This document shows positions 24,856 to 33,249 of a DNA stretch of 64,000 nucleotides, piece by piece. The position numbers were made by a program, and so were the translations under genes. The stretch is from NCBI GenBank assembly GCA_963834825.1, contig CAWICZ010000014.1, forward strand, positions 248,001-312,000, given 5' to 3'. The DNA is from JACDAN01 sp963834825. Its GTDB lineage: Bacteria > Actinomycetota > Thermoleophilia > Gaiellales > Gaiellaceae. Under the pieces are notes generated by a model. It searched no databases, was not told the origin of the DNA, and was given only the letters and a program-made list of their open reading frames with translations. Numbering within the stretch: the stretch's first letter is position 1; the number at the start of each line of letters is the position of its first letter.

Positions 24856-26366
24856 GCGGCGAACAACACCTCTCGGAGCTGCGCGAACGGCTCGGCGTCA
24901 TTCACGACCTCAGGCGCGCTGCCTTTCTCTTGAGCTGGGACCAGCTCACGATGATGCCGCCGAACGGAACCGAGTCGCGCGGCGACCAGCTGGCGACGAT
25001 CGACCGCTTCGCCCACGAGCTCTTCGTCTCGGACGAGGTCGGCGAGCTGCTGTCCGGCCTGGACGACTACGCGGAGCAGCTCGATCCGGACTCGATCGAC
25101 GCAGCGCTGATCCGGGTCACGCGCCGGGATTGGGAGAAGGCGAAGAAGGTGCCGGCCGACCTCCGCGCCGAGATCACCCGAGCCGAGGTACTCGGCGTTC
25201 CGGGGTGGGCCGAGGCGCGCAAGAACGCCGATTTCGCTGCCTTTCTGCCCTATCTGCGGCGGAACCTGGACTTGAAGCTCCAGTACGTCGAGTGCTTCGC
25301 CGACTCCGGACGCTCGCCCTACGACATCCTCCTCGACGACTACCAGGAGGATGGGCGCAGCGAGGACATCACAGCGATCTTCGCTCGGCTGAAGGAAGAG
25401 CTGATTCCGCTGATCCGCGAGTTGGCCGCGAACGACCAGGTCGACACGAGCTTCGCGCACGGACACTTCCCGGTCGAGAAGCAGGAGCTCTTCGCCCGGG
25501 AGATCCTCGAGCGCCTCGGGTACACGTCCGAGGCCTGGCGGCTCGATCCGACGGTGCACCCGTTCGCGACCTCGATCGCGCTCGATGACATTCGGCTCAC
25601 GACGCGCTATTCCGAGGCCGACCTCGAGTCGATCTTCCACACGACTCACGAGTTCGGTCACGGGATCTACGAGTACGGCATCGACCGCGCGCTCGACCGG
25701 ACGCCGCTCGCCGAGCTCAACTCGATGGTCCTGCACGAGTCCCAGAGCCGGCTCTGGGAAAACCTCGTGTGCAGGAGCCGGCCCTTCTGGCGCTACTTCT
25801 TCCCGAAGCTCCAGGAGATCTTCCCGAACGAGCTCGCCGGCGTCACCGACGAGGCCTGGTGGCGCGTCGTGAACCGGGTCGAACCGGCGTGCATCCGCGT
25901 CGAGGCCGACGAGGTCACGTACGGCATGCACATCATCCTCAGATACGAGCTCGAGCAGGAGATCATCGCCGGCCGGCTCGAGCTCGAGGACCTGCCCGAG
26001 GCGTGGAACGCCAAGATGAAGGAATACCTCGATGTCGACGTGCCCGACGACGGGCAGGGCGTGCTCCAGGACGTCCACTGGTCGGGCGGCTCGTTCGGCT
26101 ATTTCCCGACCTACCTGCTCGGGACGATCGCCTCGGTGCAGATCTGGGAAACCGCCCGGGCGGAGCTCACGGATCTCGATAGTCAGATGGGGGCGGGGGA
26201 GTTCGGGCCGCTGCGTGAGTGGCTCGGCGACAAGCTCTATCGCTGGGGTCGCCGCTATCCGCCGGACGAGATGCTGAGTCGAATCGTCGGCGGCCCGCTG
26301 GACGCCGAGCCGTACCTCCGGTACCTGAGGGCCAAGGTCGCGGACATCTACGGCGTGAAAGTCTGA
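24852..26366 (+). CDS. M32 family metallocarboxypeptidase
   Basis: 504 residues, the usual length of thermostable carboxypeptidase Taq relatives. The zinc site HEFGH is at 266-270, with the downstream Glu in LHESQSRLWENLV; other signatures are SWDQLTMMPPNG, DPTVHPFATSI, RVEADEVTYGMHIILRYELE and QDVHWSGGSFGYFPTYLLG. Cytosolic, removes C-terminal residues from peptides. Coupled by ATGA to the glycosidase gene and by CTGA to the following gene. Confidence 0.93.
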   Translation: MSGEQHLSELRERLGVIHDLRRAAFLLSWDQLTMMPPNGTESRGDQLATIDRFAHELFVSDEVGELLSGLDDYAEQLDPDSIDAALIRVTRRDWEKAKKVPADLRAEITRAEVLGVPGWAEARKNADFAAFLPYLRRNLDLKLQYVECFADSGRSPYDILLDDYQEDGRSEDITAIFARLKEELIPLIRELAANDQVDTSFAHGHFPVEKQELFAREILERLGYTSEAWRLDPTVHPFATSIALDDIRLTTRYSEADLESIFHTTHEFGHGIYEYGIDRALDRTPLAELNSMVLHESQSRLWENLVCRSRPFWRYFFPKLQEIFPNELAGVTDEAWWRVVNRVEPACIRVEADEVTYGMHIILRYELEQEIIAGRLELEDLPEAWNAKMKEYLDVDVPDDGQGVLQDVHWSGGSFGYFPTYLLGTIASVQIWETARAELTDLDSQMGAGEFGPLREWLGDKLYRWGRRYPPDEMLSRIVGGPLDAEPYLRYLRAKVADIYGVKV

Positions 26367-26672
26367 GTCTGCTCGAGGCGCACGTCGAGCGCTTCAACCA
26401 CGGGGTTCGGACCGACGACTTTGGTCCGATGGTCGCCGCCTTCTCGGCGGACGCGGAGCTGGTGTTCGAGGGAATCCCGGTCGGTCCGTTTGTCGGCCGA
26501 GACGCGATCGGCGCGGCGTATGCCGGCTCAGCCGCCGGACGACGAGATCGTGCTGCTCGACGCCGACGGCACCTATGCCTGGGCGAACGAGCCGAAGGTC
26601 CCGGCGGGTCAAATGTTCTTGACCGAGCGTGATGGTCAGATCGCCCGTCTGGTCATCAGATACGACCGTTAA
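26363..26672 (+). pseudogene. SnoaL-like / NTF2-fold protein, one apparent frameshift
   Basis: First frame: LSLLEAHVERFNHGVRTDDF, then MVAAFSADAELVFEGIPVGP and GRDAIGAAYA; second frame from about 26524: QPPDDEIVLLDADGTYAWA and FLTERDGQIARLVIRYDR. Removing one base near 26524 joins them into a 102-residue NTF2-like fold. The start appears to be CTG 26363, which overlaps the M32 stop as CTGA, in place of the usual ATGA. Function unknown. Confidence 0.6.
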
Positions 26673-26687
26673 GTCCGAGCAGCCGCC

Positions 26688-26712
26688 GCGGGACGGGCTT
26701 TGCCCGTCACGC
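26688..26712 (+). terminator. hairpin after the SnoaL-like gene
   Basis: GACGGGC-ttt-GCCCGTC, extended by GCG/CGC across a one-base mismatch, starts 16 nt after the stop codon. Confidence 0.6.
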
Positions 26713-26723
26713 CGGGTCGGTCG

Positions 26724-26815
26724 CCTAGAGAAGGAAGCGCCGGAATGCTTCTAGGCCGCGCGGCGCGAAGCGCCGCACGGGCTCGATACCGTCGCTGAAA
26801 GTCGTGAGACTTTCA
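26724..26815. repeat. cluster of three further inverted repeats between convergent genes
   Basis: In order: CCTAGA (26724-26729) pairing with TCTAGG (26750-26755); GCGGCGC-gaa-GCGCCGC (26760-26776); and TGAAAGTC-gtga-GACTTTCA (26796-26815). Just beyond, AAGCGAAAGCGAGCTAAGCG is a run of short GCGA-type repeats leading into the fabL stop. Could be the fabL terminator plus REP-like units, or a structured RNA. Confidence 0.5.
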
Positions 26816-26827
26816 AGCGAAAGCGAG

Positions 26828-27568
26828 CTAAGCGAGCAAGGAGTAGCCGCCGTCGACGATCAGCGTCTGGCCGCGGATCATCTCGGCGCCCGGTGAGCAG
26901 AGGAAGACGACGGCGTCGGCGACGTCGTTCGGCTCGACCATCCGGCCTGCCGGGGTTCGGGTACGCGCCATCTCGAGCATCTGTTCCCGGTTCGGGAAGT
27001 GGTCGAGCGCCTGCGTCTCGACAACTCCCGCCGAGACTGCGTTCACGCGGATCTCGCGCGGCGCGAGCTCGACGGCGAGGTAGCGGACGAGTGCCTCGAG
27101 CGCTGCCTTCGAGGTGCCGACCAGAACGTAGTTCTCGAGCACGCGAATCGAGCCGAGGCTCGAGATCGCGACGATGGACGACCCTGCCGGCATCGTCGGG
27201 GCCGCGGTTCGCGACAGGGACAGCAACGCCTTGGCGTTCGCGTTCAGCGTCCAGTCCCAGTGCTTGTCCTCGGTCTCCAGCGCGGCGCGAATGACGCCCG
27301 TGGCCGCGCCGTGCACGACGACGTTCCACGGTCCGGCCTCGGCCACCTCTCCGAGCACGCGTTCGGAGGACACGTTGCCGCGGAGGAGCACCGTCTCGGC
27401 GCCGGCGGCGCGGACCTCGTCGGCGGCCTCCTCGGCCGCCCGGTCGTTTCGCAGGTAGCCGATCGCCACCCGACCCGCGCCGAGCTCGGCGAAGCGAAGC
27501 GCGATCGCCTTGCCGATGCCGCGTGAACCTCCCGTCACGAGGACGGAAGCGCCGTCGAACCGAGTCAT
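26828..27568 (-). CDS. fabL: FabL-type enoyl-ACP reductase (short-chain dehydrogenase)
   Basis: 246 residues. NAD(P)H motif TGGSRGIGKA (12-21); SSLGSIRVLENYVLVGTSKA contains the catalytic Tyr147-x6-Lys154 spacing of FabI/FabL rather than the YxxxK of classical SDRs. The downstream ALEALVRYLAVELAPREIRVNAVS, HFPNREQMLEMARTRTPAGRMVE and MIRGQTLIVDGGYSLL match Bacillus FabL closely from memory. Would reduce the enoyl group in the last step of each fatty-acid elongation cycle. ATGA-coupled to the upstream small gene. A longer start at 27856 is rejected because it overlaps that gene. Confidence 0.8.
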   Translation of the reverse strand: MTRFDGASVLVTGGSRGIGKAIALRFAELGAGRVAIGYLRNDRAAEEAADEVRAAGAETVLLRGNVSSERVLGEVAEAGPWNVVVHGAATGVIRAALETEDKHWDWTLNANAKALLSLSRTAAPTMPAGSSIVAISSLGSIRVLENYVLVGTSKAALEALVRYLAVELAPREIRVNAVSAGVVETQALDHFPNREQMLEMARTRTPAGRMVEPNDVADAVVFLCSPGAEMIRGQTLIVDGGYSLLA

Positions 27569-27849
27569 CCCTTCGGCGGAAGCGGGCGGCTCGCCGGCGC
27601 GGAGCTCGGGATCTTGTCCCAGCCGAGACCCTTGCCGTGTGGCTCGGCCGGCTCGTCCTCCGCCTTCGAGGACGCGTACCCGAGGCGGTCGAGGAGATCC
27701 ATCTTCTCCTCGCCGTACCGCCGAACCTCGTGATCCTCGGGAAGGCCTTCGATTAGTTCTCGGACCCGCGCCCGCAGTTGGTACGCGAAGTGCGGTGTCG
27801 CAGGCCCGACAAGGGCGTCGATGTCGTCCCTGGTCGGCTCGCGCTCCAT
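27565..27849 (-). CDS. small conserved hypothetical protein
   Basis: 94 residues: EPTRDDIDALVGPATPHFAY, then LRARVRELIEGLPEDHEVRRYGEEKMDLLDRLGYAS and a Pro-rich tail (SSAPASRPLPPKG). Soluble, mostly helical. It leads the fabL operon, and its stop overlaps the fabL start (ATGA). TAGGTT lies 7 nt before the ATG. No function recognised. Confidence 0.65.
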   Translation of the reverse strand: MEREPTRDDIDALVGPATPHFAYQLRARVRELIEGLPEDHEVRRYGEEKMDLLDRLGYASSKAEDEPAEPHGKGLGWDKIPSSAPASRPLPPKG

Positions 27850-27856
27850 CGCGCAA

Positions 27857-27862
27857 AACCTA
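27857..27862 (-). promoter_or_regulatory. -10-like box, leaderless configuration
   Basis: TAGGTT on the minus strand, 7 nt before ATG 27849 of the fabL operon, in a divergent 49-bp gap. Confidence 0.4.
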
Positions 27863-27886
27863 CCGCTTGCACAGCGGATAGATAGA

Positions 27887-27892
27887 TAGGGT
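27887..27892 (+). promoter_or_regulatory. -10-like box, leaderless configuration
   Basis: TAGGGT, 6 nt before GTG 27899 of the EamA transporter; the same gap contains the TAGATAGATAG repeat. Confidence 0.45.
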
Positions 27893-27898
27893 CGCGAA

Positions 27899-28786
27899 GT
27901 GAGGCGGGTCAGCGCGGCCGAATTGATGCTGCTCGCGACCGTCACGATCTGGGCGTTCAACTTCACGGTCACCCGGTACGTGCTCACGCACGGGTTCGAG
28001 CCGCTCGCGTATGCCGCGACCCGCTTCACCGCCGCCGCCCTGGTCGTCTCCGGGATCACATACGGGATGGAGCGCTCGCTGTCGTTCAGGCGGCGAGACG
28101 GGCTCTTGCTCGCCGGCGCGGCGTTCGTCGGGATCTACCTCAACTCGCTCGGGTTCGTCTACGGAATCGAGCTCACCAACGCCTCGACTGTGGCGCTCAT
28201 CTTCGGCAGCCTCCCGATCGTGACGGCGATCTTCGCCTACCTCGTCGGCGTCGAGCGGTTGCCCCGCCGCTTTTGGATCGCCGCCGGGATCTCGTTCGTC
28301 GGTGTCGCGCTCGTCGCTCTCGGTTCCGGGAGCACCGTGTCGGGCAGCTATCTCGGCATCTTCCTGGCGCTCCTCGCTGCGGCGACGTGGGGCGTCTACT
28401 CGGTCGCGATCGTCCCGCTCCTGCGTCGGTACTCGGTGTGGCGGATCAGCGCGGGAGCGCTGATCGTCGGGTCGATCCCGCTCGTGATCACGGCGATTCC
28501 GCAGCTCATCGATCAGCACTGGGATCTCGGGGCGCTGGTCTGGGCCGGCTTTGCGTTCGCGGTTCTCGGGCCACTTGCGTTGACGAACTACCTCTGGTTC
28601 ACGGCGATCGACCGGGTCGGCCCGTCGCGGGCGACGCTGGTGACGAACCTCCAGCCGTTCCTCGCCGCGCTCTTCGCCGTCGTGCTCCTCTCCGAGGAGC
28701 TCACCTGGCTGCAGGTCGCCGGCGGGCTGGCCATCGGGCTCGCGCTCCTGCTCGCACGCCGTAGACCTGCGCTCGAATCGGCCTAA
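27899..28786 (+). CDS. EamA/DMT family transporter
   Basis: 295 residues with the ten-helix, two-EamA-repeat architecture of drug/metabolite transporters: LMLLATVTIWAFNFTVTRYVL opens the first half, FLALLAAATWGVYSVAIVPLL the second, and PFLAALFAVVLLSEELTWLQ is the classic final EamA motif. Inner-membrane exporter of unknown small metabolites. Its last codons supply the TAAGAT box of hppD, so its expression may be linked to tyrosine catabolism. Confidence 0.88.
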   Translation: MRRVSAAELMLLATVTIWAFNFTVTRYVLTHGFEPLAYAATRFTAAALVVSGITYGMERSLSFRRRDGLLLAGAAFVGIYLNSLGFVYGIELTNASTVALIFGSLPIVTAIFAYLVGVERLPRRFWIAAGISFVGVALVALGSGSTVSGSYLGIFLALLAAATWGVYSVAIVPLLRRYSVWRISAGALIVGSIPLVITAIPQLIDQHWDLGALVWAGFAFAVLGPLALTNYLWFTAIDRVGPSRATLVTNLQPFLAALFAVVLLSEELTWLQVAGGLAIGLALLLARRRPALESA

Positions 28787-28789
28787 GAT
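28784..28789 (+). promoter_or_regulatory. -10-like box, leaderless configuration
   Basis: TAAGAT, 7 nt before ATG 28797 of hppD; it includes the TAA stop of the transporter gene. Confidence 0.45.
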
Positions 28790-28796
28790 TAGACCG

Positions 28797-29897
28797 ATGA
28801 GCGCGACCGACTTCATGCCGCTGACCGGCTGGGACCACGTCGAGGTCTGGGTCGGGAACGCGAAGCAGGCCGCGTACTTCTACGAGCAGGCGTTCGGCTT
28901 CACGCGAACCGCATACGCCGGCCCCGAGACCGGTGTGCGCGACCGGGCCTCCTACGTCGTCGAGCAGGGCGACATCCGCTTCGTGCTCACCAGCGGCCTC
29001 CGCGGTGGGAGCGAGGTGACCGAGTTCGCCTGTCGGCACGGCGACAGCGTCAAGGTGATCGCGCTCCAGGTGCCCAGTGCCGACGAGGCGTACCGGCAGG
29101 CGGTCCAGCGTGGCGCCCGCGGAATCGCCGAGCCTCGGTGGATCGAGGACGAGTACGGCCGCGTCGAGCTTTCGACGATCGGCACCTACGGCGAGGTCAT
29201 CCACACCTTCGTCAACCGGGAGGACTACGCGGGCCCGTACCTCCCGGGCTATCGGTCGACGCTCGAGAACGGCAAGCCCGAAGCCGGCGTCGGCCTGAAG
29301 ACGCTCGACCACGTCGTCGGCAACGTCGAGCTCGGCCGGATGAACCACTGGGTCGGGTTCTACGAGCGCGTCTTCGGGATGACGAACATCGTCCACTTCG
29401 GCGACGACCAGATCCAGACCGAGTACTCGGCGCTGATGTCGAAGGTGATGGCGGACGGGAGCGGGAAGATCAAGTTCCCGATCAACGAGCCGGCCGAGGG
29501 CAAGCGGAAGAGCCAGATCGAGGAGTACCTCGAGTTCAACGGCGGCCCGGGCGTGCAGCACATCGCGATGCAGAGCGAGGACATCGTTCGGACGGTCGAG
29601 GCGATGCAGGAGCGGGGCATGCTGTTCCTCGACACGCCGGAGGCCTACTACGAGGAGGTCGAGGGCCGGGTCGGCGAGATCAACGAGGACTACGAGGACT
29701 TGAAGCGGCTCCGGATCCTCGCTGACCGAGACGACGACGGCTATTTGCTTCAGATCTTCACGAAGACGGCCCAGGACCGGCCGACGGTCTTCTTCGAGGT
29801 CATCGAGCGCCACGGCGCAACGACGTTCGGCGAGGGCAACTTCAAGGCGTTGTTCGAGTCGATCGAGCGCGAGCAAGCGCTCCGCGGGAACCTCTAG
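28797..29897 (+). CDS. hppD: 4-hydroxyphenylpyruvate dioxygenase
   Basis: Converts 4-hydroxyphenylpyruvate to homogentisate (tyrosine catabolism). 366 residues, two vicinal-oxygen-chelate halves. The three Fe(II) ligands are visible as His172 (LDHVVGNV), His255 (VQHIAMQS) and Glu334 (FFEVIERHG). The C-terminal FFEVIERHGATTFGEGNFKA is the family signature and gates the active site. With hmgA (35804) and fahA (33246) it forms the homogentisate pathway; maleylacetoacetate isomerase is not in the window. Confidence 0.95.
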   Translation: MSATDFMPLTGWDHVEVWVGNAKQAAYFYEQAFGFTRTAYAGPETGVRDRASYVVEQGDIRFVLTSGLRGGSEVTEFACRHGDSVKVIALQVPSADEAYRQAVQRGARGIAEPRWIEDEYGRVELSTIGTYGEVIHTFVNREDYAGPYLPGYRSTLENGKPEAGVGLKTLDHVVGNVELGRMNHWVGFYERVFGMTNIVHFGDDQIQTEYSALMSKVMADGSGKIKFPINEPAEGKRKSQIEEYLEFNGGPGVQHIAMQSEDIVRTVEAMQERGMLFLDTPEAYYEEVEGRVGEINEDYEDLKRLRILADRDDDGYLLQIFTKTAQDRPTVFFEVIERHGATTFGEGNFKALFESIEREQALRGNL

Positions 29898-29935
29898 CTC
29901 AGTAGCCGCCGCAAGACGAGGGCTACGGTGTGCTC

Positions 29936-30424
29936 GTGCCGGTCGTGCTGGTGACTGGGATGTCCGGGACGGGGAAGTCGACGGCTCTGGTCGAGCTCGC
30001 CCGCAGGGGGTACCGGGTCGTGGACACGGACTACGGCGACTGGAGCGAAGAGGTGCCGGCATCCGACGAGCGCGAGTGGGAACAGTTGTGGCGCGAGGAG
30101 CGGATTGACGAGCTCCTCGACGAGCAGCACGACGGCGTCCTGTTCGTCTCGGGATGCGTCTCCAATCAGGGGAAGTTCTATCCGCGGTTCGACGCGGTCG
30201 TGCTGCTCAGCGCGCCGGCGGACGTGATCCTCGAACGCGTGGACGTGCGCAAGACGAACGACTTCGGAAAGACCGACACGGAGCGCGATCGGATCATGAA
30301 CGACCTGGCCACCTTCGAGCCGCTGCTGCGCGCCGGGGCCACGGCCGAGATCGACACACGCGCGCCGCTCGAGGAAGTGGTGAACCTGCTCGAGCGAATC
30401 GCCGCCACTGTCGCGGTCCAGTAG
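29936..30424 (+). CDS. P-loop kinase-like protein (AAA_18/shikimate-kinase-like)
   Basis: 162 residues. Walker A VTGMSGTGKSTAL right at the N-terminus, then RGYRVVDTDYGDWSEE, a likely acceptor site with acidic residues, and VVLLSAPADVILERVDVRKTNDFGKT, a lid-like region. Resembles small nucleoside or metabolite kinases; the substrate is unknown. I prefer GTG 29936 to the in-frame GTG at 29930 because TACGGT (29924-29929) then lies 6 nt upstream. Located between hppD and the FAD oxidoreductase. Confidence 0.7.
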   Translation: MPVVLVTGMSGTGKSTALVELARRGYRVVDTDYGDWSEEVPASDEREWEQLWREERIDELLDEQHDGVLFVSGCVSNQGKFYPRFDAVVLLSAPADVILERVDVRKTNDFGKTDTERDRIMNDLATFEPLLRAGATAEIDTRAPLEEVVNLLERIAATVAVQ

Positions 30425-30502
30425 CCCCGCGAAAGTGTTCTGAGCCATCCCCGGTTCCGTAGATTGGCGGGTCGATGCAACGAATGACACCGCCCGCGGG
30501 CA

Positions 30503-31912
30503 ATGCCTGACGCTGTGGTCGTCGGCTCGGGCCCGAACGGGCTTGCCGCGGCAATCACGCTGGCGCGGGCAGGTCGTTCGGTGCTGGTCATCGAGGCAGC
30601 GGACACCGTCGGCGGAGGTGTCCGAACCGCCGAGCTCACGCTGCCGGGGTTCCTCCACGACGTCTGCTCGACGATCCAAACGCTGGTCGAGGCGTCGCCG
30701 TGCTTCGCCGAGTTGCCGCTCGCCGAGCACGGGCTCGAGCTCGTTTGGCCACCAACTCCGCTCGCGCATCCCCTGGACGACGGGACGGCCGTGACGCTCG
30801 AGCGGTCGGTCGACAAGACCGCGGCCGGGCTCGGGCCGGATGCGAATGCCTACCGGAAGCTGATGGGCGCGCTCGTCGACCGCAGCGACCGCCTGGCGCC
30901 CTTTCTGCTCGGTCACTCACCGTTCCCGCGGCGTCCGCTCGTCGCGGCGCGTTTCGGGCTGCTCGGTCTCCGCTCCGCCGTCGGCGTGGCGAAACGCTTC
31001 CGCGGCGAACGAGCTCGGGCGCTCTTCGCGGGGCTTGCCGGCCACTCGATCCAGGATCTTCACCGCATGCCGACCGCGTCGTTCGGGCTCGCGCTCGGCC
31101 TCTTCGCGCACACACACGGATGGCCGCTGGCGCGGGGTGGCTCGCAGCGGCTCGCCGATGCGCTCGCCGACTACCTGCGGTCGCTCGGCGGTGAGATCGA
31201 GACGGGCCGACACGTCGATTCCCTCGATGAGCTGCCCCAGTCACAGACGACCCTGCTCGACGTCACCCCCCGCCAGGTCCTGCGCATCGCGGGCCACCGT
31301 TTGCCAGCACGCTACGCGAGAGCGCTGCGACGGTACCGCTACGGCCCCGGTGTCTTCAAGGTCGACTGGGCGCTCGACGGGCCCGTTCCGTGGACCGCGC
31401 CGAACGTCGCACGGGCGGCGACGGTGCACCTCGGTGGAACGTTGGAGGAGATCGCAGAATCCGAGTCGGCGGTGTGGGACGGCGAGGCGCCCGAGCGTCC
31501 GTTCGTCATCGCCGTCCAGCCGAGTTTCTTCGACGACTCCAGGGCTCCGGCCGGCAAGCACACGCTCTGGGCCTACTGCCACGTACCGAACGGCTCGCCG
31601 GTCGACATGACCGAGCGGATCGAGGCGCAGGTCGAGCGCTTCGCGCCGGGCTTTCGGGACCGGATTCTCGAGCGAAGCGTGATGAGCCCGGCGGAGGTCG
31701 AGCGTTACAACGAGAACTACGTCGGCGGGGATATCGCCGGCGGCGTGCAGGACCTCCGCCAGCTCTACACGCGGCCCGTGATCCGGCTGAACCCGTACTC
31801 GACACCGGTCGACGGGCTCTACATCTGCTCCTCCTCGACGCCGCCCGGCGGCGGCGTCCACGGCCTCTGCGGCTACTACGCGGCGCGGTCGGCGCTTCGC
31901 GGGCTCACATGA
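30503..31912 (+). CDS. FAD-dependent oxidoreductase, phytoene-desaturase-like
   Basis: 469 residues. FAD Rossmann motif VVGSGPNGLAAAITLARAG at 5-23 followed by VLVIEAADTVGGGVRTAEL; the C-terminal FAD closing motif is GLYICSSSTPPGGGVHGLCG. Overall layout matches CrtI-like desaturases/pyridine oxidoreductases (PNDRP-like), but no carotenoid genes are nearby. Translation is coupled by ATGA to the CDF transporter, which is coupled to fahA, so it may participate in aromatic catabolism. Confidence 0.8.
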   Translation: MPDAVVVGSGPNGLAAAITLARAGRSVLVIEAADTVGGGVRTAELTLPGFLHDVCSTIQTLVEASPCFAELPLAEHGLELVWPPTPLAHPLDDGTAVTLERSVDKTAAGLGPDANAYRKLMGALVDRSDRLAPFLLGHSPFPRRPLVAARFGLLGLRSAVGVAKRFRGERARALFAGLAGHSIQDLHRMPTASFGLALGLFAHTHGWPLARGGSQRLADALADYLRSLGGEIETGRHVDSLDELPQSQTTLLDVTPRQVLRIAGHRLPARYARALRRYRYGPGVFKVDWALDGPVPWTAPNVARAATVHLGGTLEEIAESESAVWDGEAPERPFVIAVQPSFFDDSRAPAGKHTLWAYCHVPNGSPVDMTERIEAQVERFAPGFRDRILERSVMSPAEVERYNENYVGGDIAGGVQDLRQLYTRPVIRLNPYSTPVDGLYICSSSTPPGGGVHGLCGYYAARSALRGLT

Positions 31913-33249
31913 CCCCGCAGCGACGCACCGCGCTCGTCTCCGTGCTCGCGGCGGTCGTTTTGATCGCGCTCAAGCTCGGCGCCGGACTGTCGAGCGGCAG
32001 TCTCGGGCTCGTTTCCGAGGCGATTCACTCGGGAACCGATCTCGTCGCCGCGCTGCTCACCTTCTTCGCTCTCGGCGTCGCCGGCCGCCCGGCGGATCCG
32101 AGTCATCCCTACGGGCACGGGAAGGCAGAGCACCTGGCTGCCCTCGCCGAGGGCGCGATCCTCGTCCTCGCCAGCCTCTTCATCTCCTACCGGGCGATCT
32201 CGCACCTTGTCGGCGCCTCGGAATCGGACGTTCGGGCGACCTGGTACGCGTTCGCCGTGATCGCGATCGTGATCGTCATCGACGCCAGCAGGACGCTTGT
32301 CTCGCTGCGCGGCTCGCAGCGGTACGACAGCCCGGCGCTCCAGGCGAACGCGCTCCACTTTGGGAGTGACCTGGCCGGCTCGATCGCCGTCCTGCTCGGA
32401 CTGTCGTTCGTGGCCGCCGGCTTCCCGGGCGCAGACTCGGTCGCCGCGCTGTTCGTCGCCGTGCTCGTGCTGCTCGCCGCCACGCGGTTGATGCGCGGCA
32501 ACGTCGATGTGCTCATGGACCGGTCGCCGCCGGACGCGGACGCGGCAGCCCGCGCCGCGATCGAACGGGTCGAGCCGCCGGTCGAGCTGCGGCGGCTTCG
32601 CCTTCGGCGCTCGGCGGGCGGCCACTTCGCCGACGTCGTCATCGGCGTTCCTCCGGGCGCCGCCGTCGGGCAGGGCCACGCGGCGGCCGACCGGGTCGAG
32701 CGCGCGGTCCAGGAGGCTCTGCCGAAGAGCGATGTCGTCGTCCACGTCGAGCCCCGGGACGAGGAGGCGCTGCGGGAGCGCGTACACGCCGCCGCGCTCG
32801 GCGTGCCGCGCGTCCGCGAAGTCCATAACGTCCGCGTGGTGACGGTCGACGGTGGGGTCGAGGTCGGGCTGCACATCAAGCTTCCGGGCGACCTCTCGCT
32901 CGCGGACGCGCACGAGGTCGCCTCCGACGTCGAGAGCGCGATCTCCGCGCTGCCCGAGGTGGTCGCCGTCCAGACGCACCTCGAGCCGCTCCGCGAGGCC
33001 GCCCCGGGCAAGCGTACGGCGCCCCCTGACGAGGAGGCGCTGCTCGCGATCGTGCGCGACGCGACGGGCGAGCCGCCGCGCCACGTGAGGCTCGTCCGCA
33101 CCGATGAAGGGCTGCTCGTCTTCGTCACCCTGGGCGTGCCGGCCGACCGAACCCTGGCGGAGGCCCATGCCCTGGCGAGCGAGGTCGAGGAGCGGATCCG
33201 CGAACGCCTTCCGGAGATCGCCGACGTCGTAGTGCACACAGAACCGTGA
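31909..33249 (+). CDS. cation diffusion facilitator with three C-terminal dimerisation-like repeats
   Basis: 446 residues, about 150 longer than a normal CDF. Six helices span 1-165; metal-site HxxxD pairs are His40/Asp44 (SEAIHSGTD) and His150/Asp154 (LHFGSDLAG). After DVLMDRSPPDAD three ZT-dimer-like repeats follow, at about 195-285, 290-365 and 375-446, each ending in a similar strand (VVVHVEP, VAVQTHLEP, VVVHTEP). Exports divalent metal such as Zn, Fe or Mn across the inner membrane. ATGA overlap upstream, GTGA overlap with fahA downstream. Confidence 0.88.
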   Translation: MTPQRRTALVSVLAAVVLIALKLGAGLSSGSLGLVSEAIHSGTDLVAALLTFFALGVAGRPADPSHPYGHGKAEHLAALAEGAILVLASLFISYRAISHLVGASESDVRATWYAFAVIAIVIVIDASRTLVSLRGSQRYDSPALQANALHFGSDLAGSIAVLLGLSFVAAGFPGADSVAALFVAVLVLLAATRLMRGNVDVLMDRSPPDADAAARAAIERVEPPVELRRLRLRRSAGGHFADVVIGVPPGAAVGQGHAAADRVERAVQEALPKSDVVVHVEPRDEEALRERVHAAALGVPRVREVHNVRVVTVDGGVEVGLHIKLPGDLSLADAHEVASDVESAISALPEVVAVQTHLEPLREAAPGKRTAPPDEEALLAIVRDATGEPPRHVRLVRTDEGLLVFVTLGVPADRTLAEAHALASEVEERIRERLPEIADVVVHTEP

